The notes: generated from the letters alone by a model not told the origin. 64,000 nt of DNA from Polyodon spathula (GCF_017654505.1 NC_054572.1:1370864-1434863); one strand, 5' to 3'; shown: positions 1-13,314, numbered from the stretch's first letter. Translations and numbers: made by a program.

Positions 1-190
1 AGACTCTGGTGTGATTTATTCCTGCTGTGCTAAGTGTAAATCATTCAGGAGAAGGCTGTATGGTCTCCGGTTCAAATCCCAGCTCAGCCACTGACTCGCT
101 GTGTGACCCTGAGCAAGTCACTTAACCTCCTTGTGCTCCGTCTTTCAGGAGAGACAGTGGTGTGTGACTGCAACAAATAATAATACAAAG
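1..190 (+). mobile_element. tRNA-derived SINE, MIR/CORE-like, 5' head portion
   Basis: Contains a pol III B-box-like GGTTCAAATCCC and then CTGTGTGACCCTGAGCAAGT, closely resembling the conserved part of MIR-type SINEs. It shares this head with the reversed copy at 10493-10717. It ends in an A-rich TAATAATAC stretch without the LINE-like tail seen in that copy. Confidence 0.65.
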
Positions 191-2073
191 TTAAAAAGTT
201 CTGCAGGGCTAGTGTGAGTGCGAATCGGTTCCGTCATTAATGTAATGTAAACCTTAATCCAGGGATATTTTCTATCGTGGCACTGTACAATCTATGCAAA
301 CACAACAGATTATACCTGTTAATCTGTTACAAAACGTACACCTCCAGTAGCCTATCTATATAGATAACACAGTAGATATTAGCAGTAAAAGTGTATGCAT
401 AACATTACACTGTCTGGAAGGACTTGATCTGTCGCTTGCTGTTTTCCGTTGCTGGAGGTCAGATCTGACTTGTGAAGTTAGATATATTTGTCCGCATTAC
501 ACTTTTGGCTCCAGGATAATTCCCAATTGGAATGATCTGTCTCGTTTGCAAGGGCATCCCAGGGGACGAAGCAGGAATGCTGTGCACAGACAAGCAGTCA
601 TAGATTCTGTGTTGAAAACTCGATAAATACATAAAGAAAACGGCAGCAGCGTTTTGGTCAATGCCTGTTGCTGTAAAAATCTGATTTGCACGTCTTTCGG
701 CAGCTGCCCTCGCTCTTTCTGTTTTTTTTTTTTTTTTTTTTTTAAACCGAAACACTTCAGTTTTTAATGAAATTCAGCTGTTGCCTTTCATACTGAATCT
801 TGACCAAGGAAACCTGAGATTTGCATGTGCTCACAAGGCAGATTCAAAGTCTGGAAAGACTCTCCATTGTGAAATACATGTGCAGATTTGTACAGGTTAA
901 TGCATGTGAAGGTTACTTCATGCATATACATATAGTTTTGTTTTTTTGAATGTGGAAGATGCCATGCTGTTGAAGCGATTCCCCCCCCCAGATTCTTGAG
1001 TTTGTCTGCTAGGTGCTTCCTCCTTGTAGTCACCTAGCAGATATATAATCACCGTCAGGAAGGGTACAAGAAAGCCCCCTCTCAACCCTCAGTGTCCAGT
1101 CAAACTCTCCACCTTTGTGACGGATTGCACCTGTATTTATTTATTCCAGTAAAAAAAGATTTACTGCTTTTTCACAAGCTAAGGGCTAAGACCTACACAG
1201 TTGACGTCTTTGTACTGTCCGTTTCCTATCCGCAGCATTCTAATTTCCACAGTCCTTTTGAAAAAAGCGTCTCTTGGAAGAAATAAATGTGTTATTTTTT
1301 TATAGTTCATTGTTGGAAACACAGGCTTCTTTTTTGCTACTTAGCTTGATCACAGGACTAATGCGCACACATGACTTCTTGAGTCTTGGGTAAATGGAGC
1401 CACTTCCTGTATTCCTCTTGCTTGTAAAGGAAAGATTAGCAGCATCTGAACAAGCAGTGTTTTGACAGTGATTGTTCAGTAAATCAGTGAACACACACTC
1501 ACGCTCCTGTGGAAAAAGTCAAACCACGATGAAGCAACACATTCGGCTTGTGGTTTGGAGTTTGGTGACTTGTACGATTTTGTAACATTAACAAGTGAAA
1601 TGTTACCCTTTGTTTAAGAAATACAGATTTATTGTGATGCTAAAATAAAAAGGCTTTTTGCAATCGCAGGGATGCAAGCAGGCTTGTGAAATGTATTGCT
1701 CACAAAAGATCGGGTACAGTGACAATTTTGTTCCTTTCCTTGCGTTATGACTAATAGAAATGACAGATTTAATTTCGATCAGCTGTTTTAAAAAAATAAT
1801 AATAATAATCTGTGCAATTTTTATAGAGACAAGAATGTGTAACTTGTTTATGTATCTCTTTCATACAGCTGGATCTAACAGCTCTGGAACAGCAATTACT
1901 GTCCCTGTGGCAGCTGCTGTTGTAAAAACAGGCTTGCATTTCTGTAGTATTCTTCGTTCCTTACAGTACATAGAATACGACATTTTAAATGGTATTTTCT
2001 TCCCTGTTATTACTTGCAGTGCTCTGCCTTTTTTAAAGCCTGTTTATCATGCAGCAACACTGCTGTAGAGATC

Positions 2074-2140
2074 CACTTCCTGTGCCACAGGTAATAGGAT
2101 CCCACCTGGTGGGGTTTGAATCCCTGTTGCACAGGAAGTG
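2074..2140. repeat. 12-bp inverted repeat flanking a 43-base loop
   Basis: cacttcctgtgc at 2074-2085 and gcacaggaagtg at 2129-2140 are exact reverse complements. The loop contains a short palindrome cacctggtgg-like at 2103-2112. Confidence 0.6.
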
Positions 2141-3427
2141 AAAATACAGTGTGGTGGATTTAACCAGTCACAGTGAATGAGACCTGGAAAACAGAGCAGA
2201 ACCTCTCTGTGGAATGTAATCGTGTGCTGTGTTTATTTAGTTTTTTTGTTTTTTCTCCCACTCGTAACACCCCCGGCCTCTCACTCGACATGTGGGAATA
2301 GCAGTTTTTCTGTATACTCACATGTCTGAACAGATGGCGTACCTCTTGGGGTGAGTGCATTCCTAGCGAGTTTTCATTTCAACCCTGGAAGCTGAAGTAA
2401 GAGAGGCGTAATGTTTCACAGATGGCACCTATTAATGTGGTGCTTTCGTGTACAAACGTTGACTGCGGTGGCATTCAGAAATTGGGTTTGAAGGTCCCTA
2501 AATGGTGCTTTTGTGTTGTTTGTATATTATTACAGTTCCTGAGGTATGTCCCTCAAATTCTGCTCCCGTGTGTCAACCTCTAGACTCTGCTCATGAAACC
2601 TATTCCAGTACTGTTATTTATTTTTACTGTGTGTGTGTTTGAAACGCTCTCCTAAGGCTAGTTTTGAAACAGGAGAAAATATTCAAACCTTCTTTTTAAA
2701 GAACTCTTTGAGAAGCTTTCATTGACTTGATGAAAGTCTACAGCCAGCCCCTCCTGTAAGAGGCTCAGGGTTTGATAGCTGTGGAGTAATGACTACCTTC
2801 CCGTCCCCTGAGCATGTAGGGGGGCTTGAGTATCACAAAACCTTGATGAGCTTCCATGTGGCACAAAGACAGTATGCTACTTTAATAGGGCTGAGTTGAC
2901 CGTCTGCAAGCCACAAGGCAGAGCATTAATCTGTTAGGATAGTCGTTTGCTTCTAAAACTAGTCAGGCTGTAAATCTCTCCAAAGCAATGGGCCAATTTG
3001 TTTATTTAATGTGCTCGCCCTCGTTTCACTTTGTCTCATCAATGCTAAAATTGTAATTCCCTTTCACAGCACTAAATGTATTACATTTGCATTTTGTAAA
3101 TCAATACAATTTGGCCCATTAGTCACAGCGGCGTTTATTGCTGACACAGGGTTGTTGGCTGTGATGGCATTGCATAGATCATGTCATGTCACTGCCTCCA
3201 CTGTTCTGGATCACCAGATTGCATCGGTGTGCCATGCCTGTACTGAGCTGAAGAGATGAAGGCTATAATGTTGAAAAGCAATAGTAAAGTACACTGAAAA
3301 GTCACCAAAAAATCAAAAGGGTCACAAGTGTTCCTATATTTTTCCAAGACCACTGGAAAGCAGTGGATGAGACACGCTAGTTCCACTGGAACAACTCTCT
3401 CTTTTTCTCAGAAATATAGCTACTGTT

Positions 3428-3434
3428 CTCTTTT

Positions 3435-3497
<63 letters not shown>

Positions 3498-3499
3498 AT
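3428..3499 (+). repeat. CT/GT microsatellite
   Basis: Long CT run with one TTT interruption, passing into GT. Confidence 0.95.
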
Positions 3500-3538
3500 A
3501 AGACCAATCAGAAAGCAATCATTTACTGCTGGAGCGTA

Positions 3539-3556
3539 GGGGGGGGGGGGGGGGGG
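3539..3556 (+). repeat. poly-G run (18)
   Basis: Uninterrupted G run; length is likely uncertain in assembly. Confidence 0.9.
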
Positions 3557-4856
3557 TTAGTCTCTTAAAGGTACAGAGCGAGCTCTACTAATTGATTTGA
3601 TTCTGAAGGAGTGAAAGCCCCTTGATGGTTTAGGAATGCCATGGCTCGGGGATGTTACTAAACCCATTAGAGGGTCTCCCTGGGGAGCAATATGAAGAGA
3701 CAGGGGCTTCTGTTGACTTCCAGCGACAGGACCAGCTAACGCTACAGGCCGCCTTCAACTCACTAGACTTGTGTCAGAGTTTGAATAGGACGGGTTATTT
3801 TAAATTCCTGAACAGTGAACCGGTTTATGTCAGATGGAAGGGTGTGTCTTATTGACCCCCAAAGCATTCTTAATCGGCCAAAGCACGTCCAATTGAGATG
3901 CACAGAGTACTGCATTACAGTGCTGTCGCTGATTCAAGAAACCATTGTCTGGATTGCATATGATGTGCAGGCTATGTTGTAATTGGAGAAAACGAAGAGT
4001 ATGTGTATAGTCCCAAATAACTATTAAGCAGAAGTTGTATATCAAATTTAAAAGGACACTGTATACAGTACACATGGACATAAACGGCACAATACCAGAT
4101 GATGCTGTGATGTGTTCCAATGAACCCTGGCTCTCAAAGGCTTTTATCAACCAGAATATTATTGCACGTCTGTCTGTGTGTGTTACATAATTAAAACATC
4201 CATTTGTTTTTCAAGTAAAAGTAAGGTTATCAGTCAGTTTTTTTTTTTTTTTTCTGCAGGATTAGAAACAAAACAAAATGGAGGGCTGCGCTTTTGAATG
4301 CCGTGCCAATCCTGTTAGCCAGGAAAGAAAGAAAAGACAGGCGAGACAGATCCGGTTTCTTAGATGACCGTGACAATAGAGCCTCTCTGCTTTTGTTGGG
4401 ATGCCCCCCTTGCGAGAGCCCAGGCACAGGAAATAATTTGAGGTTGCCAGAGTCGTGTCATTTAACCCTCGCCCTGCTGACTCTTAGACATATTGTAATG
4501 GTAACCACTGAGTCGGGGTAAGTGGCATTCCCATGAAATAAAACACCATTCATTCATTACCAATGACAATACCATTAATCACTTTACACAATGTTCCAAA
4601 CCACCATTTATCTACCAATGGCATACATTATGCGACTCCATTGGGAATATTTGTCATGGGGAGACAACACACACAATTAAAAAGTAAGGGCACCACAGTG
4701 TAGTGTGTAGTGATCTCGCTTACCTCGCCCTTTGGTGTTGCACAATAATTTTATTGCAGTAAGATAGCCAAATATAGAGTGTGATCTTTTAAAATCTACA
4801 AACAGGTCCTGGTTCAATGACTGCTTTGAAAAACATTCACAGTCATTAAAGTTCTC

Positions 4857-5196
4857 TACAGCTGTGGCCAAAAGTGTTGCATCACCCTATAGAATGAACT
4901 CATTTTGCTTCATGAAGTCAAATGAAACCTGCAGAATAATGTTACGTTAACATATTGAATTACCGCTTTGTTGTTTTCCCATATACTTAACGAAAAACTG
5001 ACAAATTGACTGACACAATCTAACTTGAAGTACTGTACTACTGTTATGGCTTCCAGTAGACTTTTGTGATATGATTTTGTAGTTTCCTTGATTTGCATGA
5101 TGTTAAATAAAATATCCAAGTTATGTTCATATAGATTTTTTATTCTCTCAATTTAAAGATTGTAGGTAATGCACACATTTTGGTCATAGCTGTGTA
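4857..5196 (+). mobile_element. mariner/Tc1-like miniature element, complete copy A
   Basis: About 340 bp bounded by TA and by imperfect terminal inverted repeats: left 'cagctgtggccaaaagtgtt', right (reversed) 'cagctatgaccaaaatgtgt'. No transposase. Related copies are at 30128-30214 and 57185-57465 in opposite orientation. Confidence 0.7.
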
Positions 5197-6691
5197 CTGG
5201 ACCAGTAGCCCTGCCTAGCTTCTGAGATAAGGTTAGATCACAGGCTATCACAGGTGCTGCACTGGCCCCAGCATAGTCTACTGGTTCTCAGACTACCCTG
5301 GAGTCTCAGAAAGGTTTCAGACGAGCTGTGAAACAATCACAAGCAGATCGACTCGGTTCTTTTGTATTTTTCCTGCTCAGAGAGACCCCAGTATGTACTG
5401 GCCACTGTGCATTGCGGTAAATATTTCCTGGAGAGTTGTGTCACTTCCCAGATAGAAAAGGATTTGAGAATCACTGGTCTACTGAATAGCCTTTGATCTC
5501 CATCTCTAGCACTAGCATTAAACTATCCACGCACACACAGAGCCATACAGGCTCTCCACTAGCCATAATTAACACTTATTCTCTTGACCAAACAAAGCAA
5601 ACAAATTGAATTGCCTTGATAAATTGCCCCCAGTACCTTTGTTAGCATTTCCATTAGTCATGGCTTCCCGTACTGCAAATTGCTAATTGACACAAAACCC
5701 CCAATCCGTCTGCGGTAATGTGGCGCACGTGTCAGAGCTTTAGCTATCTGTATGAGAGACTGCTGATGCTACCTCCCAAGACGAGACTCGGATAAAATGA
5801 GATCGGACAGACATTTCTGCACAGTACTCCTTTTCAATCAGTACCTCATTTTTGAGATTTTTAGATTTATATAGATGCCTTTTTATTCTTTATTTTTTTA
5901 ATGTCAGTTTATAATTTAAGATGCAAAGTTTTAAATCATGTGCAGATGATTGACATTGGATATTAGAGAGAGAGACTAAAATGATCTTTTAAAAACAATA
6001 GTGCAGTTATAATGTCATCCCATAAGGTAAGGAAGTAATGCCAACCAGTTTCAGAACATCTTCTCCAGCTTCAAGTGATCATCCCCCTCTTACTCCGACC
6101 TTAACCCGATACATGACCCTTAGGCTGGACTGGGCTGGAAATGAAATGCAGCTGCTCGGGTGAGCATTTCCTGACCTTCACAGAGCTGTACTGTAATGAA
6201 ACCGCGGGGCTGTTGAAGGAATTGAGCCCTGCAGTGTCCCTTCCCCACAGTAGAGCTGTTTGATTAACGGGTGAAGGGAAAACAACACAACGACAACCCA
6301 TCCTGCCATGAACTGGGGCCATTGTGGAGCTTCAGCACGGTCACTAATACCTTGCAGATGTTGTTGGGAGCTTTTGTGCCCCGTGATCTTGGTTTACAGC
6401 TGGCATCACCCCTATCTCAGGGTCTTCAAGGGCAGCCCAGCTTCCTAAACTGCTTGTCGTTTCATTTGAACCGAGCTTTCATCACATCAGCCTTTGGTAA
6501 AGTTTTATGCAGTGTCCTTCCCTGAATTTTATATCTGCCAGCTTTACAGATTAGTTTACTGTTTAGTCTATGGAACTACAAGCTCAGCAAAGTCTTCTTG
6601 CATTGAACAATGGGGAAGCATTGTAATTTATCCACCCTTTGTTTTACTATAGAGAGACGAAGAATACATATTATAAATATGTATTATATGT

Positions 6692-6746
6692 GCTCACAGC
6701 GCTGTCCGGCTACAGAATTGACATACTGTAGCTGGACAGTGTGAGC
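6692..6746. repeat. imperfect hairpin, about 21-24-bp stem and 10-nt loop
   Basis: Arms 6692-6715 and 6726-6746 pair except for a G-T and a small bulge (left gctcaca-gcgctgtcc, right ggacag-tgtgagc). It is preceded by an AT palindrome at 6664-6684. Pre-miRNA-like in size but with no recognised miRNA. Confidence 0.55.
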
Positions 6747-9439
6747 AGCTTAGATATTATTTTGGATTTTGGTTATCGTTCCAGTTTCTTGTGCTTAAAA
6801 TCGTCTGCTTTCAGATTGTGGAAATGCAACTTTCTGTTTGACTGCAGAAACCGAGAAATAGGGTATGTCTTCAGTGCTGGGGGAAAACACGTGGAGCAAG
6901 AGCGAGCAAGCTTACAGTGGTGTGCTGTGCTGTTTTTCCCTGGGGCAAATCTGGATTCTTTCCATCGTTGGCACTGTAAATGATATTGCATCCTATCAGT
7001 AATTGGAGTGATTAGTTGGGAAGGAGGAGGACAGAATCACTTCCGCGGCTTTCACACGCAGTTTCCATGGAAACTGTTTTCACAATGGAGGAGGGGAAGG
7101 CTTCAGTGATACTGTATCAGTTCTAGTATTTTTCGAGTGTCACTTGTTTTATCTCATTTGTCTCCTAGATATTTTGTTTTTATATGCTGCCAGTAACTCC
7201 CAATTGGGACAGATTGGGACAAACGTTGTTAAAATTAACCTTCCTTTTAAGGGGGAATAGCTTCCCTTTGATTCCAATGTGTATTCCAATTTTGTACACA
7301 GTGTGCATTTGTTTCAGTCAAATCTTGATGAAGAGGCACAATATGACTCAGATTTTTGTTTTAATGAAATCCTCCCTGTCCAGGAATCTAAAGCACAAGG
7401 CCAGCCACAGTAGTGTACCGTTTCAAAGCAAACCCTCAAACGCAAGAGACTTGCTTCTTGAGGTTTCAAAGTGCCTGGGTCAGACAGCGTGCAAGGCAGG
7501 AGCCCTGCTGCTACTGAGGTGCCCGTCTGCGCTCCAAAGCCCTCTTCTGGAAGGGAGCAGATCCTTTGCCTTTCCTGTGTCTGTCTCCCCTCAGCCCCAG
7601 AGAAAGGGGCCTGGTTTCCTCTTGACCAAGATGAATGGGGATATTTTTACAAATGACGCAAGAAAGAACAGTAGCCTTCCCCCAGGAAAATCCTGACAAT
7701 TGTCTTTTATTTTTGTTGAGTTTGAATTGAAAAAAGCAAATGTTATTGTCTTTGAAAGGCGGTGGAAAGTTACCAATGCACCTGAATAAGACCTCAATAA
7801 GAGCGCCTTCCTTAACTTGTCAACTAGCTGATTCAGAACCCAGAGGTCAACATTTTCAACTCCTTTTCTGCCTAAGCTGCTGCACAAATAAAATATTGTT
7901 TGTTGTCGTTGTAGGTTCCAAACCCCCCTGGCGCAGAACAGTAATTGAATGTGTGCTGCGCTGCTCTGCATTCTCAGCTAATTGCTGCTCGTTTGTAGTC
8001 TTTGTAATCCGACACCTTTTGTACTGAGCCACTCCGCAGTTCTGCAGATCCCGGATTTTTGGGCGACAATGGCATGTTGGAGAAACAGTTGAACAATTCC
8101 CTTTGTCACAGGTTCAGCTTTGGATATATTAAAATGCTGAACCCCGGTCGGGGTTCTGCCCCTGTCAGCAGTAATGACAGATGTGGTAGAAATCTGTGTG
8201 ATGAGGGTGAAATTTACCACGTGGCAGCTGCCGAGATTCAGAAGGGCTGTCGGATCTGTGTAATCCTGCGTGTGGTTGTAGGCTTACATGTTAACATAGA
8301 TGTGTGTGTGTGTGCGTGCACGTGTTGGTTTATTATTAAACACTAGCACACAGGTTTAAGTTTTTTGCATTTGGGTAAAAATAAGTAAATGTAAGAATCT
8401 TGCAGCACTGTGGAAACTACATGCCACATGCCCACAGAGTGCCAGAACCTCTCCTCTGAATGAGATTTTAAACTGAATAGTCTTGTGACATTCTCCGAGA
8501 AAGACGACACTGTCTCTGTGACCCGTAGCGACGGTGCAGCACATGGGTTAAAATAAGGTGTCTCTCTATTCTTTAACAAGCCTGTCAGCTGTGAAAGTGT
8601 GTTTTTAAAGAAAATATCCCCTCCCCCACCTCCTCTGTTATTAACTATGGGTTTCCTGCTCTGGGTTTTTGTATTTGTTTCCTTGGAAACACATGCTAGC
8701 CTCTCTGCTATGCTGTGTCCTGCTTCCTGTCGACACTAACATATTTAAAGGGGGTGACCCAAGACCCACATTGCACTGTCCTTTCCAGACAGTGTCTAAA
8801 GAGATTGTGAGTGTTTGTATACCGGAAAACAGTACAGATCTTTAAACAAATTCTGGGGTCCTGGATGATGCAGAAGCGATGAGCTAAGCTCAGAAGTGCA
8901 AAAGACGCCAAATTTTCTGTGGCTGATTCATTTATAATGCACAAAATACTGCTGCAGTCAGCTCTGTTGTACTGTGCACAATAAAAGAAATAAATCATGA
9001 AGTCACAGGGCTGCAATGTGTTTAATCCAGTAAGATATGAACCATGGTGCAATGCAGTACAGTATATTTAAAATGTCCTGTCTATTGAAGTGACTGCACT
9101 ATACAGTAGCAGATGAACAGACATCTTTGCCAGTCACTGCCCGTGTGACAAACACAATATATGGATTCTTGATAGTCTAATATTGTTGCATTTGTATCCT
9201 GTGAACATGTCGACAACATTTATACAGAAATTATGGAAGTTAGTTGTACCAGCCAAGGATTTAATGTGCTAATGAAAGCTAAGAAAACTGTTCCCACGTT
9301 CGGCATAATCATACTGGTACCATTTTCACGCCAATTTTTGTTTGCTTGCCCATAGTGTGGTTTGTAAGGCAAGCGTAGGGGTTACTGGAGCAGTTTTGGT
9401 TTACAGGATTCAGGCTGTATTTCAGGAATCATTCTGAGG

Positions 9440-9595
9440 AGCACAGTCCTCAGTTTTCTGATGTTTTTCCCATGGTTACTGTGCTTGCATTTGTCATGAT
9501 TTGCCATGTTTTTAATGTGCTTTTCCATACCTATCTGTTACAAAGCTTAACTGTGCCTTACGCTATACGGTATGCTATGGTAAACTTTTAGAAGT
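9440..9595. mobile_element. diverged copy of the CCTTATAA miniature element
   Basis: In the reverse orientation it carries the same word series as 39879-40066 ('catggttactgtgcttgcat', 'ttttccatacct', 'ctatggtaaactttta'). Termini are not clear. Confidence 0.4.
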
Positions 9596-10235
9596 GTGGT
9601 TGGTGTAATCAATAACTGGACCTTCATCAGTGATCAGTTTAATTGAATATTACAAGTACAGCATGGTCTGTATTGCCAGACAGCATGCGTGGACTCTCCA
9701 TTTCATACTGTGTTTATCAGTCATGCCCCTGCTGCTGTCACACATTCTTTATCGATCGTATTTTTAACTTTGTCGGGGCTGTATTTCAGCTTTATTTCAG
9801 CATTAGTCACCAGATTGAGAGTTTTGAAATATAGATCTTCTGACTCTTTTCCAAGTTCCTATAATTAAGCAGATGTTAAAGACATGTTTGCGCTCTATTT
9901 ATAACAAAAAACTTAAGCTGAGCAGAGGCTGTGTGGATGTGACGTCACCAGCTGAGGTTACCAAAATTTAGAATGACGTTGTTTTTTTTTAGTCTCTTGG
10001 TTTTCAGAAGGTAAGGAGAGTATGTCACCTGCATGTGTTACCAAAGCTAAGTGTTGCTGCAAAAGGTATTTTGCATTGCTGGAAATACATATAAAGTATT
10101 TATTATAGACTGCTGGTTTCATTCATTGCTGAAACCCACCAGTGTGTTTTCACATACTGTATTGCGCTAGTCGGAGTTGAGTCCATTACCATACTCTTGC
10201 ATCTTTTAAGTCTTTGAAAGGAGTTGACATAGTTA

Positions 10236-10355
10236 ACCCTGAGCAGTGCTTCACAGAGAGTGGTGAGGGGATGGAATGGGCTACCTAGTCATGTTGTTGA
10301 GGGGATGAAATGGGCTTCATAGAATGGCCTCCTGGTGTTAGTCTTATGTTCATCC
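10236..10355 (+). mobile_element. LINE 3'-tail-like repeat
   Basis: Sequence with 'ggaatgggct', 'gaatggcctcct' and 'cttatgttc' resembles the 3' end common to some vertebrate LINE insertions. A similar tail is at 15600-15726. Family not assigned. Confidence 0.4.
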
Positions 10356-10492
10356 ATTGCTGTTGCAGTTGATTAAAATCATAGCTGTGAGGCATTAATT
10401 AAAAAGTAATAAATTCAGCATTGAATGCGTCAAAGTGACCAATCCGGGATTGCTCAAGGGATACAGATTTTCTGTTATTATTATTTTATTAT

Positions 10493-10717
10493 GTGTTTAT
10501 TTAGCAGACCCCTTTATCCAAGGTGACTTACAGAGACTAGATGTGTGAGCTACGCATCAGCTGCAGAGATCACTTACAATGTCTCCGAAAGACGCAGCGC
10601 AAGGAGGTTCATGACTTGCTCAGGGTCACACAGTGAGCCGGTGGCTGAGCCAGGATTTGAACTGGGGATCTGCTGTTTACAAGCCTTTTCTCTTTAACAC
10701 TGGCCCACACAACCTCC
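10493..10717 (-). mobile_element. full-length tRNA-derived SINE with L2-type 3' tail
   Basis: Read on the minus strand: a tRNA-like head with A box and B box (near 10655-10710), the same CTGTGTGACCCTGAGCAAGT core as the copy at 1-190, and at the other end the tail TTTAGCAGACCCCTTTATCC that is common to fish L2-mobilised SINEs. About 225 bp. Confidence 0.75.
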
Positions 10718-10816
10718 TATATTGCTACTGTTGGCAAGCTGTCTGGACCACCACTTGGCCAGTAGGCCTTAGAGGAACGGCAGAAAATGAATGAGGACAA
10801 AAGAAAGCAGCTTTTA

Positions 10817-10820
<4 letters not shown>

Positions 10821-10879
<59 letters not shown>
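10821..10879 (+). repeat. ATT microsatellite
   Basis: About 19 perfect ATT units. Confidence 0.95.
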
Positions 10880-10880
<1 letters not shown>

Positions 10881-12138
10881 CAAAGTGGGGCAGTGCTATA
10901 GGAACCAGTGAGCATGAAACATAAGGAAAGTTCATCTATTTCAATCGGATGAAGTAACCGTCAACAGGAGTGTGATCCACACGGCAATATATCATTTAAT
11001 AGCTCTTTTCACATATATCCAAACGATTTTAAGTAAAGCACGATCAGTGAGAGCTAAATAAACAGATGTTCACTTTTAACATAATGCTAAGCTCTACAGG
11101 AGAGGAAATGCAGCTGCTTTAGCTGGAAAGCAGCAACTTTGGTTTTACTGGCATGGATTGTGTTCTAGCATAGGAGAAGCCTGACCTAGACTAACAAGGC
11201 CTTTGGTCTTCCTAGAACCCACTTGTTATGCTGTAAAGGGATAGTAGGGGAATTTCTAGCACAAAAAAAAAACACATTTTAATGCAAAGACACAGCTGTG
11301 AAACTGGTGAAGGAGAGTTCAGGAAGTTTCGGTGTCTTACAGAGCAGCAGAATCTGCCTTGAGGAAGTAAGGTTTGTAATGATGTCAGCTTGAAACTTGG
11401 CGGTGAAAATAAATGAAAACGACAGTGTGAGACGATGGAGTTCTGTATTTAGTACAGCGCAGTGCACAGACAGCTTTGTCTTGTACGCTGTTGATTAGAG
11501 GCACTCTTTCAGCTTGCGTAACTAGCAGAAAGAACGGCAGGACCCCAGTGGACTGTGAGAAATCATGAGGGCTGCGGACATCCAGTTTCTATATAAATGG
11601 CAATGCAAAGGTATTTACAGCTTTTTGGGGTAAAATCTTTGCGATCAGTACTGGAGATCAGCTAAACATGAAAGAAGGGCTGAAAAGGGTTAAGAATGCT
11701 GTTGGAAATGTACCGTACTGAAAGTGTGTTAAACCTGTAGACTTCATTAAACTAGCTAGGATTTGGACTTGTTCTGAAACTGGGCTTGTTTGTGGCAAAT
11801 GGACTGTAATATTAGGAATGTAAAGCACTGCATATCGGGAATAACAAAGTGGGATAGAAAAAAACCCCACAGTGAATGAGGCTGAAATAGAGTTGAACCT
11901 TCATCATGGGGAAAGGCGGACGGTTTGTGGAATAAGGTATGGGATAACTTACCAAGTGAAATATCAGCAAACGCGATGTATAGAAATGGACCAACCCTAG
12001 ATAAACAAACTAAGAGGTTCATTTAGGATACAACAGGATCCTTTTATTTGATAAACCGGTCTTTCATAATACCGTCACCAGCCATTACAACCATTACAGG
12101 TAGTGAACCTTCAGGACCTTGCAATACATGACTTACAG

Positions 12139-12164
12139 TACACACACACACACACACACACACA
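12139..12164 (+). repeat. CA microsatellite
   Basis: About 12-13 CA units. Confidence 0.95.
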
Positions 12165-13121
12165 GAGCTTTGTAGACCTTGAGCTCTGTCGACTGGGAGT
12201 GCTTGACACGATTGAAATCCATCCTGTCTGCTTTTGTTAGTGAAGAGATAAAAATAGGAAGGCATTTACTACTCGCGCAGCAGCGTCTACCTGTGTTTGT
12301 ATTGTCAGCCAAAAGCCCAGAAGGCGGCCGTTGAAGGATTTCTGTTCTAATGCACATACACCATTGTAATTACCAAGTAACTGTTTGGAGACTGCAGTGT
12401 AATTATTAATACGAGGGTTGGTTATTAACGATCTCCTGTAGCTGCTGTATTAAAGACTTGCTTGTTGGATGTTTCACTTGAATATGACAGTGTAATAATA
12501 CAGGTGAGACTCTGATGTGATCTTCCCTGCAAACTCCAAAGCATTTGTTTGTGGACGTGGGCTTGTTAGGTTTGAGGATGGAGTCTGGTGTAAAAAGCCA
12601 CCCAGCCGTCTTCTCTGTGCAGCCCTCGTCTATGAGGCGACTGCAGCTGCTCACCGCCTCTTGTTAACCTACAGTAGGGCTAGAGTTGTGTGCTCAGGAT
12701 TAAACTGTGTTTTATATCTTTCACTGCAGCACTGCAGACTAGTCTTTCAGATAAATTCATTGAGCAGTTTACATCAGGATACAGCAGTGTGAGCTTCCCT
12801 ACACCCCTCCCCAGCTAATGTGCCTCAAATACCCTTCTGCGACTCCCATTGCATGGGATCTTGACCCATTCCTGGTTTTACTATGAACTTAGTAAGTAAG
12901 TAAGCTTTTTACCTATACACTGTGGCTAATCGAGCTTGTTGTAAAACCTGAAATGAGTGAACATGCTATGCAATAAGAGTTTCCATCCCTGTGCAATGCA
13001 GCTGTAGAGCTGATTGGAGGGAGCTGGAATTAAACTACTTTTGAACCGTCTTGTATTGGTTCATGCAGATTCCATAGAGTATACAGTGTTTTTATCTCCT
13101 CTCTCTTTCCCTCCTTGCCAG

Positions 13122-13314
13122 AGATCCGTGCCCAGCTGCTGGAGCAGTTAAAATGCCTGGACCAGCAGTGCGAGCTCCGGGTGCAGCTGCTACAGGACCT
13201 GCAGGACTTCTTCAGAAAGAAGGCTGAGATTGAGATGGACTACTCTCGCAACCTGGAGAAGCTGGCCGAGCGTTTCCTCACCAAGACGCGCAGCACCAAG
13301 GACCACCAGTTCAA
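13122..13314 (+). CDS. srgap2: srgap2 exon 2 (start of F-BAR)
   Basis: Encodes [18 protein letters not shown] through [10 protein letters not shown] to HQF, the first helices of the F-BAR domain. The acceptor is a pyrimidine run ending ccag and the donor is gtaagg. The exon starts with two bases of a Glu codon completed by the unseen exon 1 and ends inside a Lys codon completed by exon 3. Confidence 0.95.

Larger units (their letters stand above)
1..13121 (+). other. srgap2: srgap2 intron 1 (3' part), no coding exon seen
   Basis: The first recognisable srgap2 exon begins at 13122 with a split codon, so this stretch is read as intron 1. I looked for the family start (MTSPAKFKKDKE-like) in all frames and did not find it. 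Open frames here, including one of 170 codons at 7184-7696, lack recognisable domains. The stretch holds two SINE copies, a mariner-like miniature element, hairpins and microsatellites, listed separately. Confidence 0.75.

Noticed and set aside
60..95. Possible tRNA gene suggested by a B box
   Set aside because: No cloverleaf could be made and the same block recurs at 10493-10717, so it is a SINE head.
3011..3259. 82-codon open frame as a small gene
   Set aside because: No start context, domain or conservation visible; chance frame in intron 1.
7184..7696. 170-codon open frame on the plus strand
   Set aside because: No recognisable domain, ordinary low-GC intronic composition, and it lies in srgap2 intron 1; most likely a chance frame.
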